The notes: generated by a model not told the origin, from the sequence alone. A stretch of DNA of 64,000 bases from Paraburkholderia caffeinilytica (GCF_003368325.1 NZ_CP031467.1:744001-808000); one strand, 5' to 3'. Numbered from the stretch's first letter, positions 18,118-31,186 are shown. A program made the numbers and translations.

Positions 18118-18615
18118 TCAGGCGGCGACGAAAGTTTGCCGCACGCGCTCGGACAGCCTGAAATACGGTATCCCGAGCGCGGCGGCGGCGAGGGCCTGAA
18201 TGAAGCCCTCGAACGGAATGGCGATGTCGATGCCGATCACGTGGGTCATGTGATCGCCGAGCAGATAGGCAAGGACTCGCATGACGACAATCGCCAGCAG
18301 CCACGCCTGCACCTGCACCGGAAAACGCGCCGATTTGCGGCGTGCGAGCAGCGCCAGCCAGCCTGCGCCGGCAACGATGAACGATCCGATGATCACGTCG
18401 CAGCCGACCATCGCGATCACGGTGCGATACCAGCCGTGCGTTTCAGGGCGCACGAATACCGCCAGCAGTTCCCATTCGAGCATCAGCTTGAGCGGATCGC
18501 GCAATGCGACCGCGGTTGAAAGCGCCCATGCGGCAAGGCCGATCAGGGCGATGAGCAGCCCGCCGCCGATTCGTCGGGGTTCGGGTTTCGAGGATGTGTT
18601 CATGAAGTCGGTCAC
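18118..18615 (-). CDS. DUF2569-like small integral membrane protein
   Basis: 165 residues with four probable membrane helices (around 17-37, 65-90, 102-120 and 130-150) and the C-terminal signature IPYFRLSERVRQTF, which resembles that of DUF2569 proteins. A GTG at 18615 has AGGA about 9 bases upstream; the in-frame ATG at 18603 is the alternative. It converges with the phosphodiesterase gene and stands alone. No function can be assigned, and the family name rests on the C-terminal signature and overall topology. Confidence 0.75.
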   Translation of the reverse strand: MTDFMNTSSKPEPRRIGGGLLIALIGLAAWALSTAVALRDPLKLMLEWELLAVFVRPETHGWYRTVIAMVGCDVIIGSFIVAGAGWLALLARRKSARFPVQVQAWLLAIVVMRVLAYLLGDHMTHVIGIDIAIPFEGFIQALAAAALGIPYFRLSERVRQTFVAA

Positions 18616-18879
18616 GTAGTGGATCCTGTTGCGCGCGCCGATTCTACGAACGAAAGCCGAACGACCATCTCATTTTGTCCGCGAAGCCTGCGGGAAGCGC
18701 TCAGCGCCGAACCGGGTTTCCGCTTTTGGTTGCGCGGCACCGGTCTCGCGCCGGCATACCTTCACGCCCATGCGGCGCCGCAAACCGCGTGAGGGGCCGT
18801 CAGCACGATCGTTCCCGCTCCGGTATGATCGGCACGCTTGAGGACCGCGCATGGGCCGGTCCATCGACAGCCCCCTCTC

Positions 18880-20079
18880 ATGTCCACATCCGACGCTTCC
18901 ACTCCCGCTTCCGCCGACCGGTCGTTGCGCGGCTTGCTGCTTCTGCTCGCGACGATTGCCGGTGTGGCCGTTGCCAACATCTACTACAACCAGCCGCTGC
19001 TCGACAATTTGCGGCAATCGTTCCCGAACAGCGCGTCGTGGGTCGGCGCGGTGCCGGCCGTGACGCAGCTCGGCTACGCAGCCGGGATGCTGCTGCTCGC
19101 GCCGCTCGGCGATCGCTTCGATCGACGCCTGCTGATCCTGTTGCAGATCGCGGGCATGTGCGTCGCGCTGGTGCTGGCGTCCACGGCGCCGACGCTGCCG
19201 GTGCTGATCGCCGCGAGTCTCGCGATTGGCGTGCTCGCCACCATCGCGCAGCAGGCGGTGCCGTTCGCGGCCGAACTCGCACCGGCTACCGAGCGTGGCC
19301 ATGCCGTCGGCACGGTGATGAGCGGATTGTTGCTGGGGATTTTGCTGGCGCGGACGGCGGCGGGCATCGTCGCCGAGTATTTCGGCTGGCGCGCCGTGTT
19401 CGGCGCTTCGGTGGTCGCGCTGCTGGTGCTGGCGGTGGTGATCATCATGCGCCTGCCGAAGAGCAGGCCGACCTCGACGCTGCCGTACGGCAAGCTGCTG
19501 GTCTCGATGTGGCACCTGGTGGTCGAGCATCGCGCGCTGCGCGAAGCCTCGCTGACCGGAGCGGCGATGTTCGCGGCGTTCAGCATTTTCTGGTCGGTGC
19601 TGGCCCTGCTGCTGGCGGGCGCGCCGTTTCATCTTGGACCGCAGGCGGCCGGGCTATTCGGAATCGTCGGCGCCGCGGGGGCAATGGCCGCGCCGCTCGC
19701 CGGCAAGTTTTCCGACCGGCGCGGGCCGCGGGCCATTATCACGATATCGATCGTGCTGGTGGCGATTGCGTTTGTGGTTTTTGCGTTGTCGGCAAAGAGT
19801 ATTGCCGGATTGGTGATCGGCGTGATCGTCCTCGATATTGGTGTACAGGCTGCGCAGATTTCCAATCAATCGCGGATTTATGCGTTGAAGCCCGATGCGC
19901 GAAGTCGCGTGAATACCGTTTATATGGTCGCCTATTTTATTGGTGGCGCTGTCGGGTCGGGAGTGGGCGCCGCGGTTTGGCCGACGTTCGGGTGGGTTGG
20001 CGTGAGCGTTGCCGGGGTTGCTTTTGCCGGACTGGCGGCGTGGAATCATTTGAGGCTTGCCGCCGGCATTCAAGCTTAG
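18880..20079 (+). CDS. MFS exporter (YnfM/arabinose-efflux type)
   Basis: A 399-residue, 12-helix major facilitator. The NIYYNQPLLDNL motif after helix 1 and GDRFDRRLLIL between helices 2 and 3 (motif A) mark the sugar-efflux/YnfM-like group. The substrate is unknown. The ATG at 18880 gives a short soluble Ser/Ala N-terminus. The last 350 bases or so change to T- and G-rich codons, unlike the GC-ending codons earlier in the gene, and the gene is followed directly by a dispersed repeat (see findings). Confidence 0.87.
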   Translation: MSTSDASTPASADRSLRGLLLLLATIAGVAVANIYYNQPLLDNLRQSFPNSASWVGAVPAVTQLGYAAGMLLLAPLGDRFDRRLLILLQIAGMCVALVLASTAPTLPVLIAASLAIGVLATIAQQAVPFAAELAPATERGHAVGTVMSGLLLGILLARTAAGIVAEYFGWRAVFGASVVALLVLAVVIIMRLPKSRPTSTLPYGKLLVSMWHLVVEHRALREASLTGAAMFAAFSIFWSVLALLLAGAPFHLGPQAAGLFGIVGAAGAMAAPLAGKFSDRRGPRAIITISIVLVAIAFVVFALSAKSIAGLVIGVIVLDIGVQAAQISNQSRIYALKPDARSRVNTVYMVAYFIGGAVGSGVGAAVWPTFGWVGVSVAGVAFAGLAAWNHLRLAAGIQA

Positions 20080-20128
20080 CGATTGTTTGCCTGTGCGGCG
20101 CTTGTGTTTGTCTGCCGACGGCGCCGGT

Positions 20129-20182
20129 CTTTCCTTGACTCGTTATGGGTTATCGGCGCCGCCCCTGCGCGGGCGGCACTTT
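20129..20182. repeat. dispersed intergenic repeat, degenerate copy 1
   Basis: CTTTCCTTG shortly after the MFS stop is followed about 20 bases later by GCCGCCCCTGCGCGGG and GGCACTTT. The same order of blocks occurs after leuA at 47207-47287. This copy lacks the long hairpin seen there. The remainder of 20080-20378 holds only a 7-bp inverted repeat, GCTAGCC-A-GGCTAGC, at 20308-20322. Confidence 0.55.
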
Positions 20183-20378
20183 CTCACCGACGACGCAAAC
20201 GCCGGAGCGCGCCTACAATAGAGTGGCAGCGCCACCGATAGCGCCGCCCCGTCATTTTCAACAGACAATCGGACCGGATCGACCGGTGTGGGCCCGGTCA
20301 AACGAAAGCTAGCCAGGCTAGCGCGCGCCGTAAGCCTTGAGCACGTCAACCAACGTATTCTCGACAAGGAGAACTATC

Positions 20379-20513
20379 ATGAATCGACTAATCGCTTTGC
20401 TTCTCATTGCAGGGACGGCTGCGCTCGCGGGTTGCAATACGATGGCGGGAGTCGGACAGGATATTTCGAAGGGCGGCAACGCCATCACGAACTCAGCCGA
20501 ACAGGCGAAGTAA
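20379..20513 (+). CDS. entericidin-family small lipoprotein
   Basis: A 44-residue ORF. MNRLIALLLIAGTAALAGCN is a lipoprotein signal with lipobox LAGC (Cys19); the mature 26 residues read NTMAGVGQDISKGGNAITNS and end EQAK. This is the entericidin A/B pattern of short envelope lipoproteins linked in E. coli to bacteriolysis in stationary phase. AAGGAGA lies 8 bases upstream of the ATG, and a strong terminator follows. No second (antidote) copy is adjacent. Confidence 0.9.
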   Translation: MNRLIALLLIAGTAALAGCNTMAGVGQDISKGGNAITNSAEQAK

Positions 20514-20575
20514 GTTAGCGACAGCCAATCGTCCGCCGGGCACCTCCCGGCGCCTTGCCATGCAGGATTCTTCAT

Positions 20576-20609
20576 AGCCCGTCGCGGGAGATCGCGGCGG
20601 GCTTTTTTT
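20576..20609 (+). terminator. intrinsic terminator after the entericidin gene
   Basis: AGCCCGTCGCG pairs with CGCGGCGGGCT (one mismatch) and is followed by seven T residues, about 60 bases after the stop. Confidence 0.88.
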
Positions 20610-23030
<2,421 letters not shown>

Positions 23031-23093
23031 AGCAACGCAACGTGGAAGACAATGAGCTGGCGACGCGCAACAGACAGCAGGCCGCCGCCCTCC

Positions 23094-24047
23094 TCAGGCA
23101 AGCCCCTTCTTCCGGTAATCGAACCAGAAAGACAGGCCCACGCTGGCCAGAATCACGATCGTCGCGATCACCGTCGAATGCGTGACCGGCTCGCCGAGCA
23201 ACAACGCACCGAGCGCCACCGCAACCACCGGATTCACGTACATGCAGCTGCTGGCGATGATCGGACTCGTATGCCGGATCAGAAAACCATACGCCACGTA
23301 GGCAGTCATCGTCCCGATCAGCATCAGATAGACGAAGGCCAGCACCGGCAGAAAATGCACGTCCATCATCCGCTCACCCGTCACCCAGGCGACTATCGTC
23401 GACATCGCGCCGCCAAGGCCGATCTGCAACGACGTCGAGAGAAACAGGTCCGACGGCAGCTTCAGCCGCCCGGCCAGATGCGCGCCGCCGGCCCAGAAAA
23501 GCGCACCGCACAGAATCGCCAGGCTGCCGCCCGCCGATCCCGACGCGCTGTCGCCATGACTCAGGATTGCAATGCCCACCAGCCCGAGACCGACCGCGAA
23601 CCATTCGCCTCTGCCGATCTTGCGCCCCGCCACCGCCGCGATCACCGTCGCGAACAGCGGCACAGTCGCGACCATCACAGCGGCGGTGCCGGTGCCGACC
23701 GTGCGCATGCCGTAGGCCAGCATGCCGCTCGACAAGCCGACCAGCATCGTGCCGACAAGGCCGGCATTGCGGATTTCAACCGCGCTCGGCCAGACCGGCG
23801 TGCGGCGTGCGGCGAAGATGAAAAGCCCTATTCCGGCAAACAGATTGCGTAACCCGGACAGCAGCAAGGGCGGAAACGAACCGAGCGCGACGTGCACGGC
23901 GAGATACGTCGACCCCCACACGAGATAGACGACGGCGAGCGCTAGCGCGATTTGCCCATTACGGGACTGCGGCAAACGGATCGGAAAACCGCGCGGGAAG
24001 CCACGCGATGAACCACGCGAAAAGCGGCTGGGAAGTTGCGGCGCCAT
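23094..24047 (-). CDS. EamA-family exporter, YedA-like
   Basis: A 317-residue drug/metabolite transporter with ten predicted helices in two EamA repeats; VVYLVWGSTYLAVHVALGSF is the first-helix signature. The N-terminal 25 residues are rich in Arg/Ser/Phe with near-repeats (SRGSSRGFPRGFP). The ATG at 24047 was selected because the hydrophobic core begins soon after; the frame is open further upstream but the extra residues are basic and unlike the family. The substrate is unknown; relatives export amino acids or other metabolites. Confidence 0.85.
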   Translation of the reverse strand: MAPQLPSRFSRGSSRGFPRGFPIRLPQSRNGQIALALAVVYLVWGSTYLAVHVALGSFPPLLLSGLRNLFAGIGLFIFAARRTPVWPSAVEIRNAGLVGTMLVGLSSGMLAYGMRTVGTGTAAVMVATVPLFATVIAAVAGRKIGRGEWFAVGLGLVGIAILSHGDSASGSAGGSLAILCGALFWAGGAHLAGRLKLPSDLFLSTSLQIGLGGAMSTIVAWVTGERMMDVHFLPVLAFVYLMLIGTMTAYVAYGFLIRHTSPIIASSCMYVNPVVAVALGALLLGEPVTHSTVIATIVILASVGLSFWFDYRKKGLA

Positions 24048-24412
24048 GTGTTCAGCCCGCCCATGCCGCTCGAGGTGCTGCGCCCCCGCTGAAGACCCTG
24101 TATCGGGATGGCGGACACCGCATCGGCGATGCGGTCTGACGGGCGAGGCTGGCGGACATGTCGGTGGAACGGAAGGACGATAGATGGCCAATGGGGCCAC
24201 AACGCCGCGGGGATCGATGGAAATCGACCCGCGGCTACACACGCCAAATGTTCGGCGCGCATCGCATTATGCAGTAAGCGCCCACCGCGCCGGCTGAAAG
24301 AATCGTAACTTTTTTGCGTGCCTGCAACAGAAAAGCCGGGGACGTCGCCCCGGCTTTGGACCCACCCGCGACACCGGCGCTCAAGCTATGCAACCGGCAT
24401 CGCCGGCAAAGC
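24048..24412. other. intergenic region between yedA-like gene and MXKDX gene
   Basis: 365 bases with no supported gene. It contains the terminator at 24332-24357 and, toward the left, presumably the promoter of the exporter gene. Confidence 0.5.
24332..24357 (-). terminator. terminator of the MXKDX-repeat gene
   Basis: AAAGCCGGGG and CCCCGGCTTT make a 10-bp stem with a 6-base loop. On the minus strand the T residues continue as TTTTCTG. It lies 55 bases downstream of the MXKDX stop codon. Confidence 0.8.
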
Positions 24413-24664
24413 TCAGTTGGCCATGGCGCCCGATGCTTCGTGCTTCATGCCCATCGCGTCGCCGCCCTTCTTCATCTTGTCGTGCTTCTTCATGGTGTCC
24501 TTCTTCATGCTGTCCTTCGACATGGTGTCTTTGGACATCGAATCCTTCGACATTGTGTCTTTGGACATCGAATCGTTGGACATGGCGCCGCTTGCCTGAG
24601 CGAACGCGGCGCCGCCGCTGGTCAGGAGGGCGACGGCCATTGCTGCGATTGCGAACTTTTTCAT
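24413..24664 (-). CDS. pentapeptide MXKDX-repeat secreted protein
   Basis: 83 residues. A cleavable signal peptide (MKKFAIAAMAVALL to GGAAFAQA) is followed by about seven copies of the pentad M-S/K-K/N-D-S/T, then a Lys/Met/His-rich tail (KKHDKMKKGGDAMGMKHE). This matches the MXKDX-repeat family (TIGR02953 type). The mature protein is nearly all Met, Lys, Asp, Ser and Thr and probably disordered; periplasmic Met/His-rich tails suggest metal binding, but that is inference. GGAGT lies 7 bases upstream of the ATG. It follows the molybdopterin oxidoreductase gene by about 120 bases on the same strand. Confidence 0.9.
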   Translation of the reverse strand: MKKFAIAAMAVALLTSGGAAFAQASGAMSNDSMSKDTMSKDSMSKDTMSKDSMKKDTMKKHDKMKKGGDAMGMKHEASGAMAN

Positions 24665-24785
24665 GGGATGACTCCGTTTTGTGATGGATGATTCTGAACC
24701 GGCTTCCAGGTGGCGCCGGGGTGCTTCCGAAGCTTCTGCCGCCCGGGGTCGCGCGTCCGTCATTGCACGCGCCGACCCGCGCGCG

Positions 24786-25589
24786 TCAGGAGCCTCCGAA
24801 CCAGTTGTAGCCCTGGTCGACCCAATAGCCGCCAGGGAACGTGTTGGTGACGAACATCTCGACGATGTGTTTCGGATTCTTGTAGCCGAGCTTGGTCGGC
24901 ATGCGCAGCTTCATCGGGAAGCCGTATTTCGCGGGCAGGCGTTCGCCGTCGTAGGAAAACGTGAGCAGCGTTTGCGGATGCAGCGCGGTCGGCATGTCAA
25001 TGCTTTCGTAGTAGTCGTCGGCGCATTTGAAGCCGACGTACTTCGCGCTCGTGTCCGCGCCGATGCGCCGCAGAAAATCGGCAAACGGCGTGCCGCCCCA
25101 GCGGCCGATGGCGCTCCACCCTTCCACGCAGATATGCCGCGTAATCTGCTCGGCATGCGGCAGTGCGTACAACTCGGGCAAGGTCCAGACACGCTGACCG
25201 GTCACGAGGCCGCTGATCTTCAGCTTGTAGTCGGAAGGGTCGACGTCGGGGACCTCGTCGATGCCGTAGAAGGCGTTGAACGGAAACGGCCGCGTGATCT
25301 GTGCTTCGGTGTAGGTCGGTGCGAGCTGTTTCGGATCGAACAATGCGGCTTGCGCACGGTCGTTCAGACGCGACACCGCCATCAGGAATGCGTTGACCGA
25401 GTCGTTGTCGGTGAGCGAGCAGCCCGTCAGCATCGACAGGCCGCCGAGCGTCAGCAGGCGCTTGCCGAACAGGCGCCGCGACGGCATCGCGAGTTCGTGC
25501 CGCGCGTCGATCAGGATCGCGTCGCGGTCGAGCTTGCTGTCACGCATCAGTGCGAGCGTTCGATCGGGTTGTGTATCGGGCTTGGTCAT
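24786..25589 (-). CDS. molybdopterin-dependent oxidoreductase (sulfite-oxidase/MsrP family)
   Basis: A 267-residue protein. SRRLFGKRLLTLGGLSMLTGC combines a twin-arginine motif with a lipobox-like LTGC, so it is likely exported folded and perhaps lipid-anchored. The molybdopterin-ligand cysteine is in RHICVEGWSAIGRWGG, and MPTKLGYKNPKHI is the usual C-terminal pterin-domain segment. The family includes YedY/MsrP and sulfite oxidase. The cytochrome b gene 54 bases upstream is the expected quinol partner. The substrate is unknown. Confidence 0.88.
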   Translation of the reverse strand: MTKPDTQPDRTLALMRDSKLDRDAILIDARHELAMPSRRLFGKRLLTLGGLSMLTGCSLTDNDSVNAFLMAVSRLNDRAQAALFDPKQLAPTYTEAQITRPFPFNAFYGIDEVPDVDPSDYKLKISGLVTGQRVWTLPELYALPHAEQITRHICVEGWSAIGRWGGTPFADFLRRIGADTSAKYVGFKCADDYYESIDMPTALHPQTLLTFSYDGERLPAKYGFPMKLRMPTKLGYKNPKHIVEMFVTNTFPGGYWVDQGYNWFGGS

Positions 25590-25643
25590 GATTCGATGTC
25601 CTTAAGCTTTGCGTATCTGCGTATCCGTGCGTGTATCGGTGAA

Positions 25644-26282
25644 TTAGCGTCCGCGCAGCATCGCCAGCAGCGAGCGCGGCACGAGCGCCACCATCACCAG
25701 ATGCACGACGATGAACGCCGCCATCAGGGACATGGCGCAGAAGTGGACGACACGCGCGTTGTCGTAGCCGCCCATCAGTTCGCGCAGCAGCGGAAACTGC
25801 ACCGATTTCCAGATCGCGAGGCCCGAGAGCACCAGCACGATCAGATCGCACACGACAAACAGGTAGGCGAATTTCTGCACCGCGTTGTAGACACGCAGAT
25901 CGGCATGCGAAAGCTTGCCGGTCAGCGCGGCGATGAAATCGTGCAGCACGGCGCGCGGCGAGACCGGCAGGAACTTGCGCACGAAGCGCCCACTGACCAG
26001 ATTCAGCGCGAGATAGACCACACCGTTGAAAACCAGCAGCCACATCGCCGCGAAGTGCCATTGCAGCGCGCCGCCGAGCCAGCCGCCGAGCGTGATTGCC
26101 GGGGGAAACATGAAGTCCTTGAAGATCGGCGACGCGTCGTAGATGCGCCAGCCGGACAGCATCATCACGATGGCCGCGAGCGCGTTGAGCCAATGCGTGA
26201 CGCGCACCCACACCGGGTGAATCGTGCCGCTCCGCGGCGTGGCGGGCGGAGCGGTTTCGCTGAGCGCATGAGGGGTTGCCAT
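25644..26282 (-). CDS. cytochrome b561-type membrane subunit
   Basis: A 212-residue four-helix cytochrome b of the thiosulfate-reductase/Ni-hydrogenase b-type group. Candidate haem histidines are in WVRVTHWLNALAA (helix 1), QWHFAAMWLLV (helix 2) and VVHFCAMSLMAAFIVVH (helix 4). It should pass electrons between the quinone pool and the periplasmic molybdopterin protein encoded next. Confidence 0.87.
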   Translation of the reverse strand: MATPHALSETAPPATPRSGTIHPVWVRVTHWLNALAAIVMMLSGWRIYDASPIFKDFMFPPAITLGGWLGGALQWHFAAMWLLVFNGVVYLALNLVSGRFVRKFLPVSPRAVLHDFIAALTGKLSHADLRVYNAVQKFAYLFVVCDLIVLVLSGLAIWKSVQFPLLRELMGGYDNARVVHFCAMSLMAAFIVVHLVMVALVPRSLLAMLRGR

Positions 26283-26327
26283 GAGAATCTCCGATGAAAT
26301 GGGGCGTGTCGCGGGGCCGTCGCGCGA

Positions 26328-27170
26328 TCAGTGGCAGGCGGCCAGTTCGCCCACTTGCAATACGTCGCCGGTTGCGGCGTTCTCGACGAAAGCGACGACG
26401 CCGAAGGTGTCGGCCGGCGCATTCGCATCGGCATCGTCGATACGGATATCGCGGCGGATTTGCGCGTTGCCGGCAACGAGCGGCACGGGGCCGATCCACT
26501 GCCGCACGACGCGTTCGTGATGCAGCGTCGCGCCGCTGTTTTCCCCGGCTCTGACCTGCGAGTTCAAGGCGTTCTGGTAGACCGCGACGTAGGCATTCAG
26601 CGCGGCGGTGGCATCGGCCACCTTGCTGGTGAATTGCGCATCGACATTGAAGGCGCCCTTCGCCTGGGGTTTCAGCTCAAGCGCCACATTCGCCTGCGCC
26701 GGTTCGGCGACGACCTTGCCGATGCGGCTCTGAAAACTGTCGCGTTGCGACCAGCTGCGCAGTTCGCGGCCTGACACGAAAACCTCCGGCGTGTAAATGG
26801 TGTGGCCGCCGGCGAGGTCAGTGAGGGTTTGTTGACGCTCGGTAAAACGATGCTGGGAGAAGCGGTCGGTCCAGCCGAGGCTATTCCAGTAGTCCACATG
26901 CAGGGCCAATGGCACGATGCTCTGGCTTGCACCGCTGTTTTTCCACTGGCTCAACCAGTTGTCGGCGGGCGGGCAGCTGCTGCAACCTTCGCTGCTGTAG
27001 AGCTCCACGAGCGCAACGCGGTGCGCCGGGCTGCGCGACGCGCATACGGCAGCGGCTGCGGTTGCAAGGCCGCTGGCTGAAAGGGTTGTCAGCGCCATGG
27101 CTAGCGCGATTGCGCGAGTGACATGGCGGTTGACATGCCGATTGGCGTGGCGGGTTCGTGCGGTTTGCAT
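26328..27170 (-). CDS. DUF1223 secreted thioredoxin-like protein
   Basis: 280 residues with a signal peptide after a basic His/Arg/Asn-rich N-terminus. VALVELYSSEGCSSCPPADNW is the DUF1223 signature: a thioredoxin-like fold with a CSSC pair. The ATG at 27170 has GGAG six bases upstream; in-frame ATGs at 27182 and 27194 are less favoured. It is first in a same-strand group with the cytochrome b and molybdopterin genes (45-base gap), so it may handle a periplasmic thiol or assist maturation of that system. Confidence 0.87.
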   Translation of the reverse strand: MQTARTRHANRHVNRHVTRAIALAMALTTLSASGLATAAAAVCASRSPAHRVALVELYSSEGCSSCPPADNWLSQWKNSGASQSIVPLALHVDYWNSLGWTDRFSQHRFTERQQTLTDLAGGHTIYTPEVFVSGRELRSWSQRDSFQSRIGKVVAEPAQANVALELKPQAKGAFNVDAQFTSKVADATAALNAYVAVYQNALNSQVRAGENSGATLHHERVVRQWIGPVPLVAGNAQIRRDIRIDDADANAPADTFGVVAFVENAATGDVLQVGELAACH

Positions 27171-27359
27171 GGCGTGCTCCATCAGGATCTGCACGTTTGT
27201 CGAACCACGAGACCGCTTATGACAGCCGATTCGAATTTTTATTTTGGTTTGGGATGTCCGCCTACGGTCCCGACCGTTTCATGCTGTTGATGCCCGCGGG
27301 GCGCGATGCGTCTCCATGCTTGCGGGCGAACTGCCCCGCAGCGCCCCGCGGAGGGTGCC

Positions 27360-27836
27360 TCAATCGTAACTCACGACAACCGTCACGCGGGTATCCGGCG
27401 CGGCATGCTTCGGTGCAAGCGACAACACCCCGCCATCGCGGCCAACCCGGTAGTGCCCATCGCTGGCGGCGCGAAACACACGTCCACCGCTATCGACAAA
27501 CCGCTCAGCCAGCGTGTCACGCGCCGCCGTGCCATTCGTCGTGCCATTGCTCACCTGAAGCGCGACATCGGCGCCCGTCGCCACGCCCGGCGGAGCGCTA
27601 AAGGTCAGCGTGACCGCCGAACCCGTCTGCGCAAGCTGCCCGCCGGTCGCATCGACGCGCGCGCCGGTCTGAGCCGGGGCCGGCGCCGCCGAAATCGCCA
27701 GTTGCGGCGCCACGATCGCGCCCGAGAAACTGATCGTTCCACCACTCGCGGCCACCGCCGGCATTGGTGCCGCAACCAGCGTTGCCATCGCCGCTACCGC
27801 GCTGAGCGCCCGAAACCGCCCTGTTCCCGTTTTCAT
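27360..27836 (-). CDS. exported hypothetical protein with pilin-like N-terminus
   Basis: 158 residues. A signal peptide ends near MPAVAA before SGGTISFSGAIVAPQLAIS; the GTIxFxGAIV pattern is that of chaperone-usher pilin N-termini, but only two short segments resemble pilins and no cysteine pair is present. The C-terminus is VTVVVSYD. AGGAGAGG precedes the ATG. No usher or chaperone gene is adjacent, so the role is unknown. Confidence 0.72.
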   Translation of the reverse strand: MKTGTGRFRALSAVAAMATLVAAPMPAVAASGGTISFSGAIVAPQLAISAAPAPAQTGARVDATGGQLAQTGSAVTLTFSAPPGVATGADVALQVSNGTTNGTAARDTLAERFVDSGGRVFRAASDGHYRVGRDGGVLSLAPKHAAPDTRVTVVVSYD

Positions 27837-28365
27837 CAGCACCTCTCCTTAAGCCGTCTCAAACCGCATCGCGCCATTGACGCGCCGCCCACCGCTAACC
27901 GCTCGAATGGGCAACGGCCGCCCCTACAGGCGGATTAACGGCAGCGCCGCGCCGGCCTTGAACGACAACGCGCGATACAGGCATGCCGCGGCGCGTATCC
28001 ACGGCACCTGCAGGCCGCAAATAAAGAGACGCCCGGCTCGTGCTAACATTCACCTTTCAGTTGCGTCGATCGAGCTTTCGTTCCGGCGCTCGCCCCATAC
28101 TTTTCGCACTCTGCCCACTATCCCGATGCGCGTTCCGTTCTCCCGAGCCCTCACCCGTTTGCGCCCCCGCCGCGCAACCGGTTGCGCGCGCGCGGACGTC
28201 GCGACGCTTCACGCCGGCCAGCCGTCCCGAACGCTCCCGCTTCTCGCCGCCCGGCGCCCGATCTAACGCAGCTTCCCTCCATTGCCGGGGCCGCGTCGTC
28301 GGGCTCCGGGCCGATCTCATCCGCACGCTGTCCCCTTACAAGCAGATCGAATTGGAGAACCCGTC
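27837..28365. other. intergenic region upstream of rnk
   Basis: 529 bases. No gene is supported: plus-strand open frames here are Arg/Pro-rich and lack ribosome sites. A less GC-rich patch around 28015-28075 could hold a promoter. Confidence 0.4.
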
Positions 28366-28776
28366 ATGAAAAAGACGAAAACCTGTTACCTCACCGAACT
28401 CGACGTCGCCCGCCTTGAAAAGCATGCGGCCGCGCCGGGTGCCGACGCCAAATTGCAAGACATGCTCGACGACGTTCTCGCACGCGCCGTGATCGTCGAA
28501 TCGCGCAACATCCCAGCGAACATTGTCACGATGAATTCGCAAGCCACGCTGGTCGACGAAACCAGCGGCGAGCAGATGACCTGGACAGTTGTCTATCCGC
28601 CCGATGCGGACTTCGCGCAGGGCCGCCTGAACGTGTTTTCGCCGTTGGGTCTTGCGCTGCTGGGCGCCAAACGCGGTGAACGCATCCGCTTCACGCCGCC
28701 GAGCGGCACGGAGAAGGTGCTGAAGCTCGACAAGATCCTGTTCCAGCCGGAAGCCGCCGACGATTTCACGCTGTAA
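28366..28776 (+). CDS. rnk: Rnk, regulator of nucleoside diphosphate kinase / GreA-like RNA polymerase-binding protein
   Basis: 136 residues. The N-terminal helical part (TELDVARLEKH) is followed by a GreA/GreB C-terminal-like domain: IVTMNSQATLVDE, TWTVVYPPDAD and FSPLGLALLGAKRGERIRF. In E. coli Rnk binds RNA polymerase near the secondary channel without the long coiled-coil finger of GreA. GGAG lies 8 bases upstream of the ATG. Monocistronic. Confidence 0.9.
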   Translation: MKKTKTCYLTELDVARLEKHAAAPGADAKLQDMLDDVLARAVIVESRNIPANIVTMNSQATLVDETSGEQMTWTVVYPPDADFAQGRLNVFSPLGLALLGAKRGERIRFTPPSGTEKVLKLDKILFQPEAADDFTL

Positions 28777-28784
28777 ACCACGCA

Positions 28785-28844
28785 CACTCGCAGGCACATT
28801 CGCAGCGGCACTCGCAGCCACATTCGCAAGCCCATTCGCGACGC
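28785..28844. repeat. 12-bp imperfect tandem repeat, 5 copies
   Basis: Units of the form CAYTCGCAGSCA repeat five times starting 8 bases after the rnk stop. It is intergenic and does not encode anything supported. Confidence 0.8.
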
Positions 28845-28983
28845 AAAACGCTGCGCCGCATCATTCCCGGCAGCCCTATCACAATAAGAATAGTGCGTGG
28901 CTGACCGGCGTTATCTCCGACATCTGACTTTTTCAAGACGGGTTGCCAAGCAACGCCCGGGCGGTGTATCGTGTGCGCTGCTA

Positions 28984-29083
28984 ACGCGGGGGTCCTGCGT
29001 GGCACGGAGGTTGGAGGTCCGTGTTGCGTGGGTGAGAAATACCCTTTGAACCTGATCTGGATAATGCCAGCGCAGGGAAGCGT
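28984..29083 (+). ncRNA. TPP (thi-box) riboswitch
   Basis: About 100 nt upstream of thiC. The conserved cores are present: GTGAGAAATACCC, GAACCTGATCTGGATAATGC and CAGCGCAGGGAAGCG. ACGC at the 5' end pairs with GCGT at the 3' end to close P1. The P3 side arm is long, with CACGGA and TCCGTG pairing inside it. Binding of thiamine pyrophosphate should reduce thiC expression; the platform lies in 29084-29185, which has no clear terminator, so control of translation is plausible. Confidence 0.95.
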
Positions 29084-29167
29084 ACGGATTTCGCACCTGG
29101 TCTACCGTTTCATCTCTCGCGAATCCGACAACTTCCGTCTCGTCTCCTGCTTAGCGGCCCCACATAG

Positions 29168-31117
<1,950 letters not shown>

Positions 31118-31124
31118 GGGTCGG

Positions 31125-31154
31125 AATGGCGGGCGCGTTGGCGCGCCCGCCATT
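31125..31154 (+). terminator. perfect 13-bp hairpin after thiC
   Basis: AATGGCGGGCGCG and CGCGCCCGCCATT pair without mismatch around TTGG, 8 bases after the thiC stop. There is no T-run, so it may stabilise the 3' end rather than terminate by itself. Confidence 0.6.
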
Positions 31155-31186
31155 CGAACCTTCTGCGTTATCGCATTGCAGCTCCA

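Noticed and set aside
24681..26297. 538-codon plus-strand frame
   Set aside because: Antisense to the molybdopterin and cytochrome b genes, which have clear family motifs.
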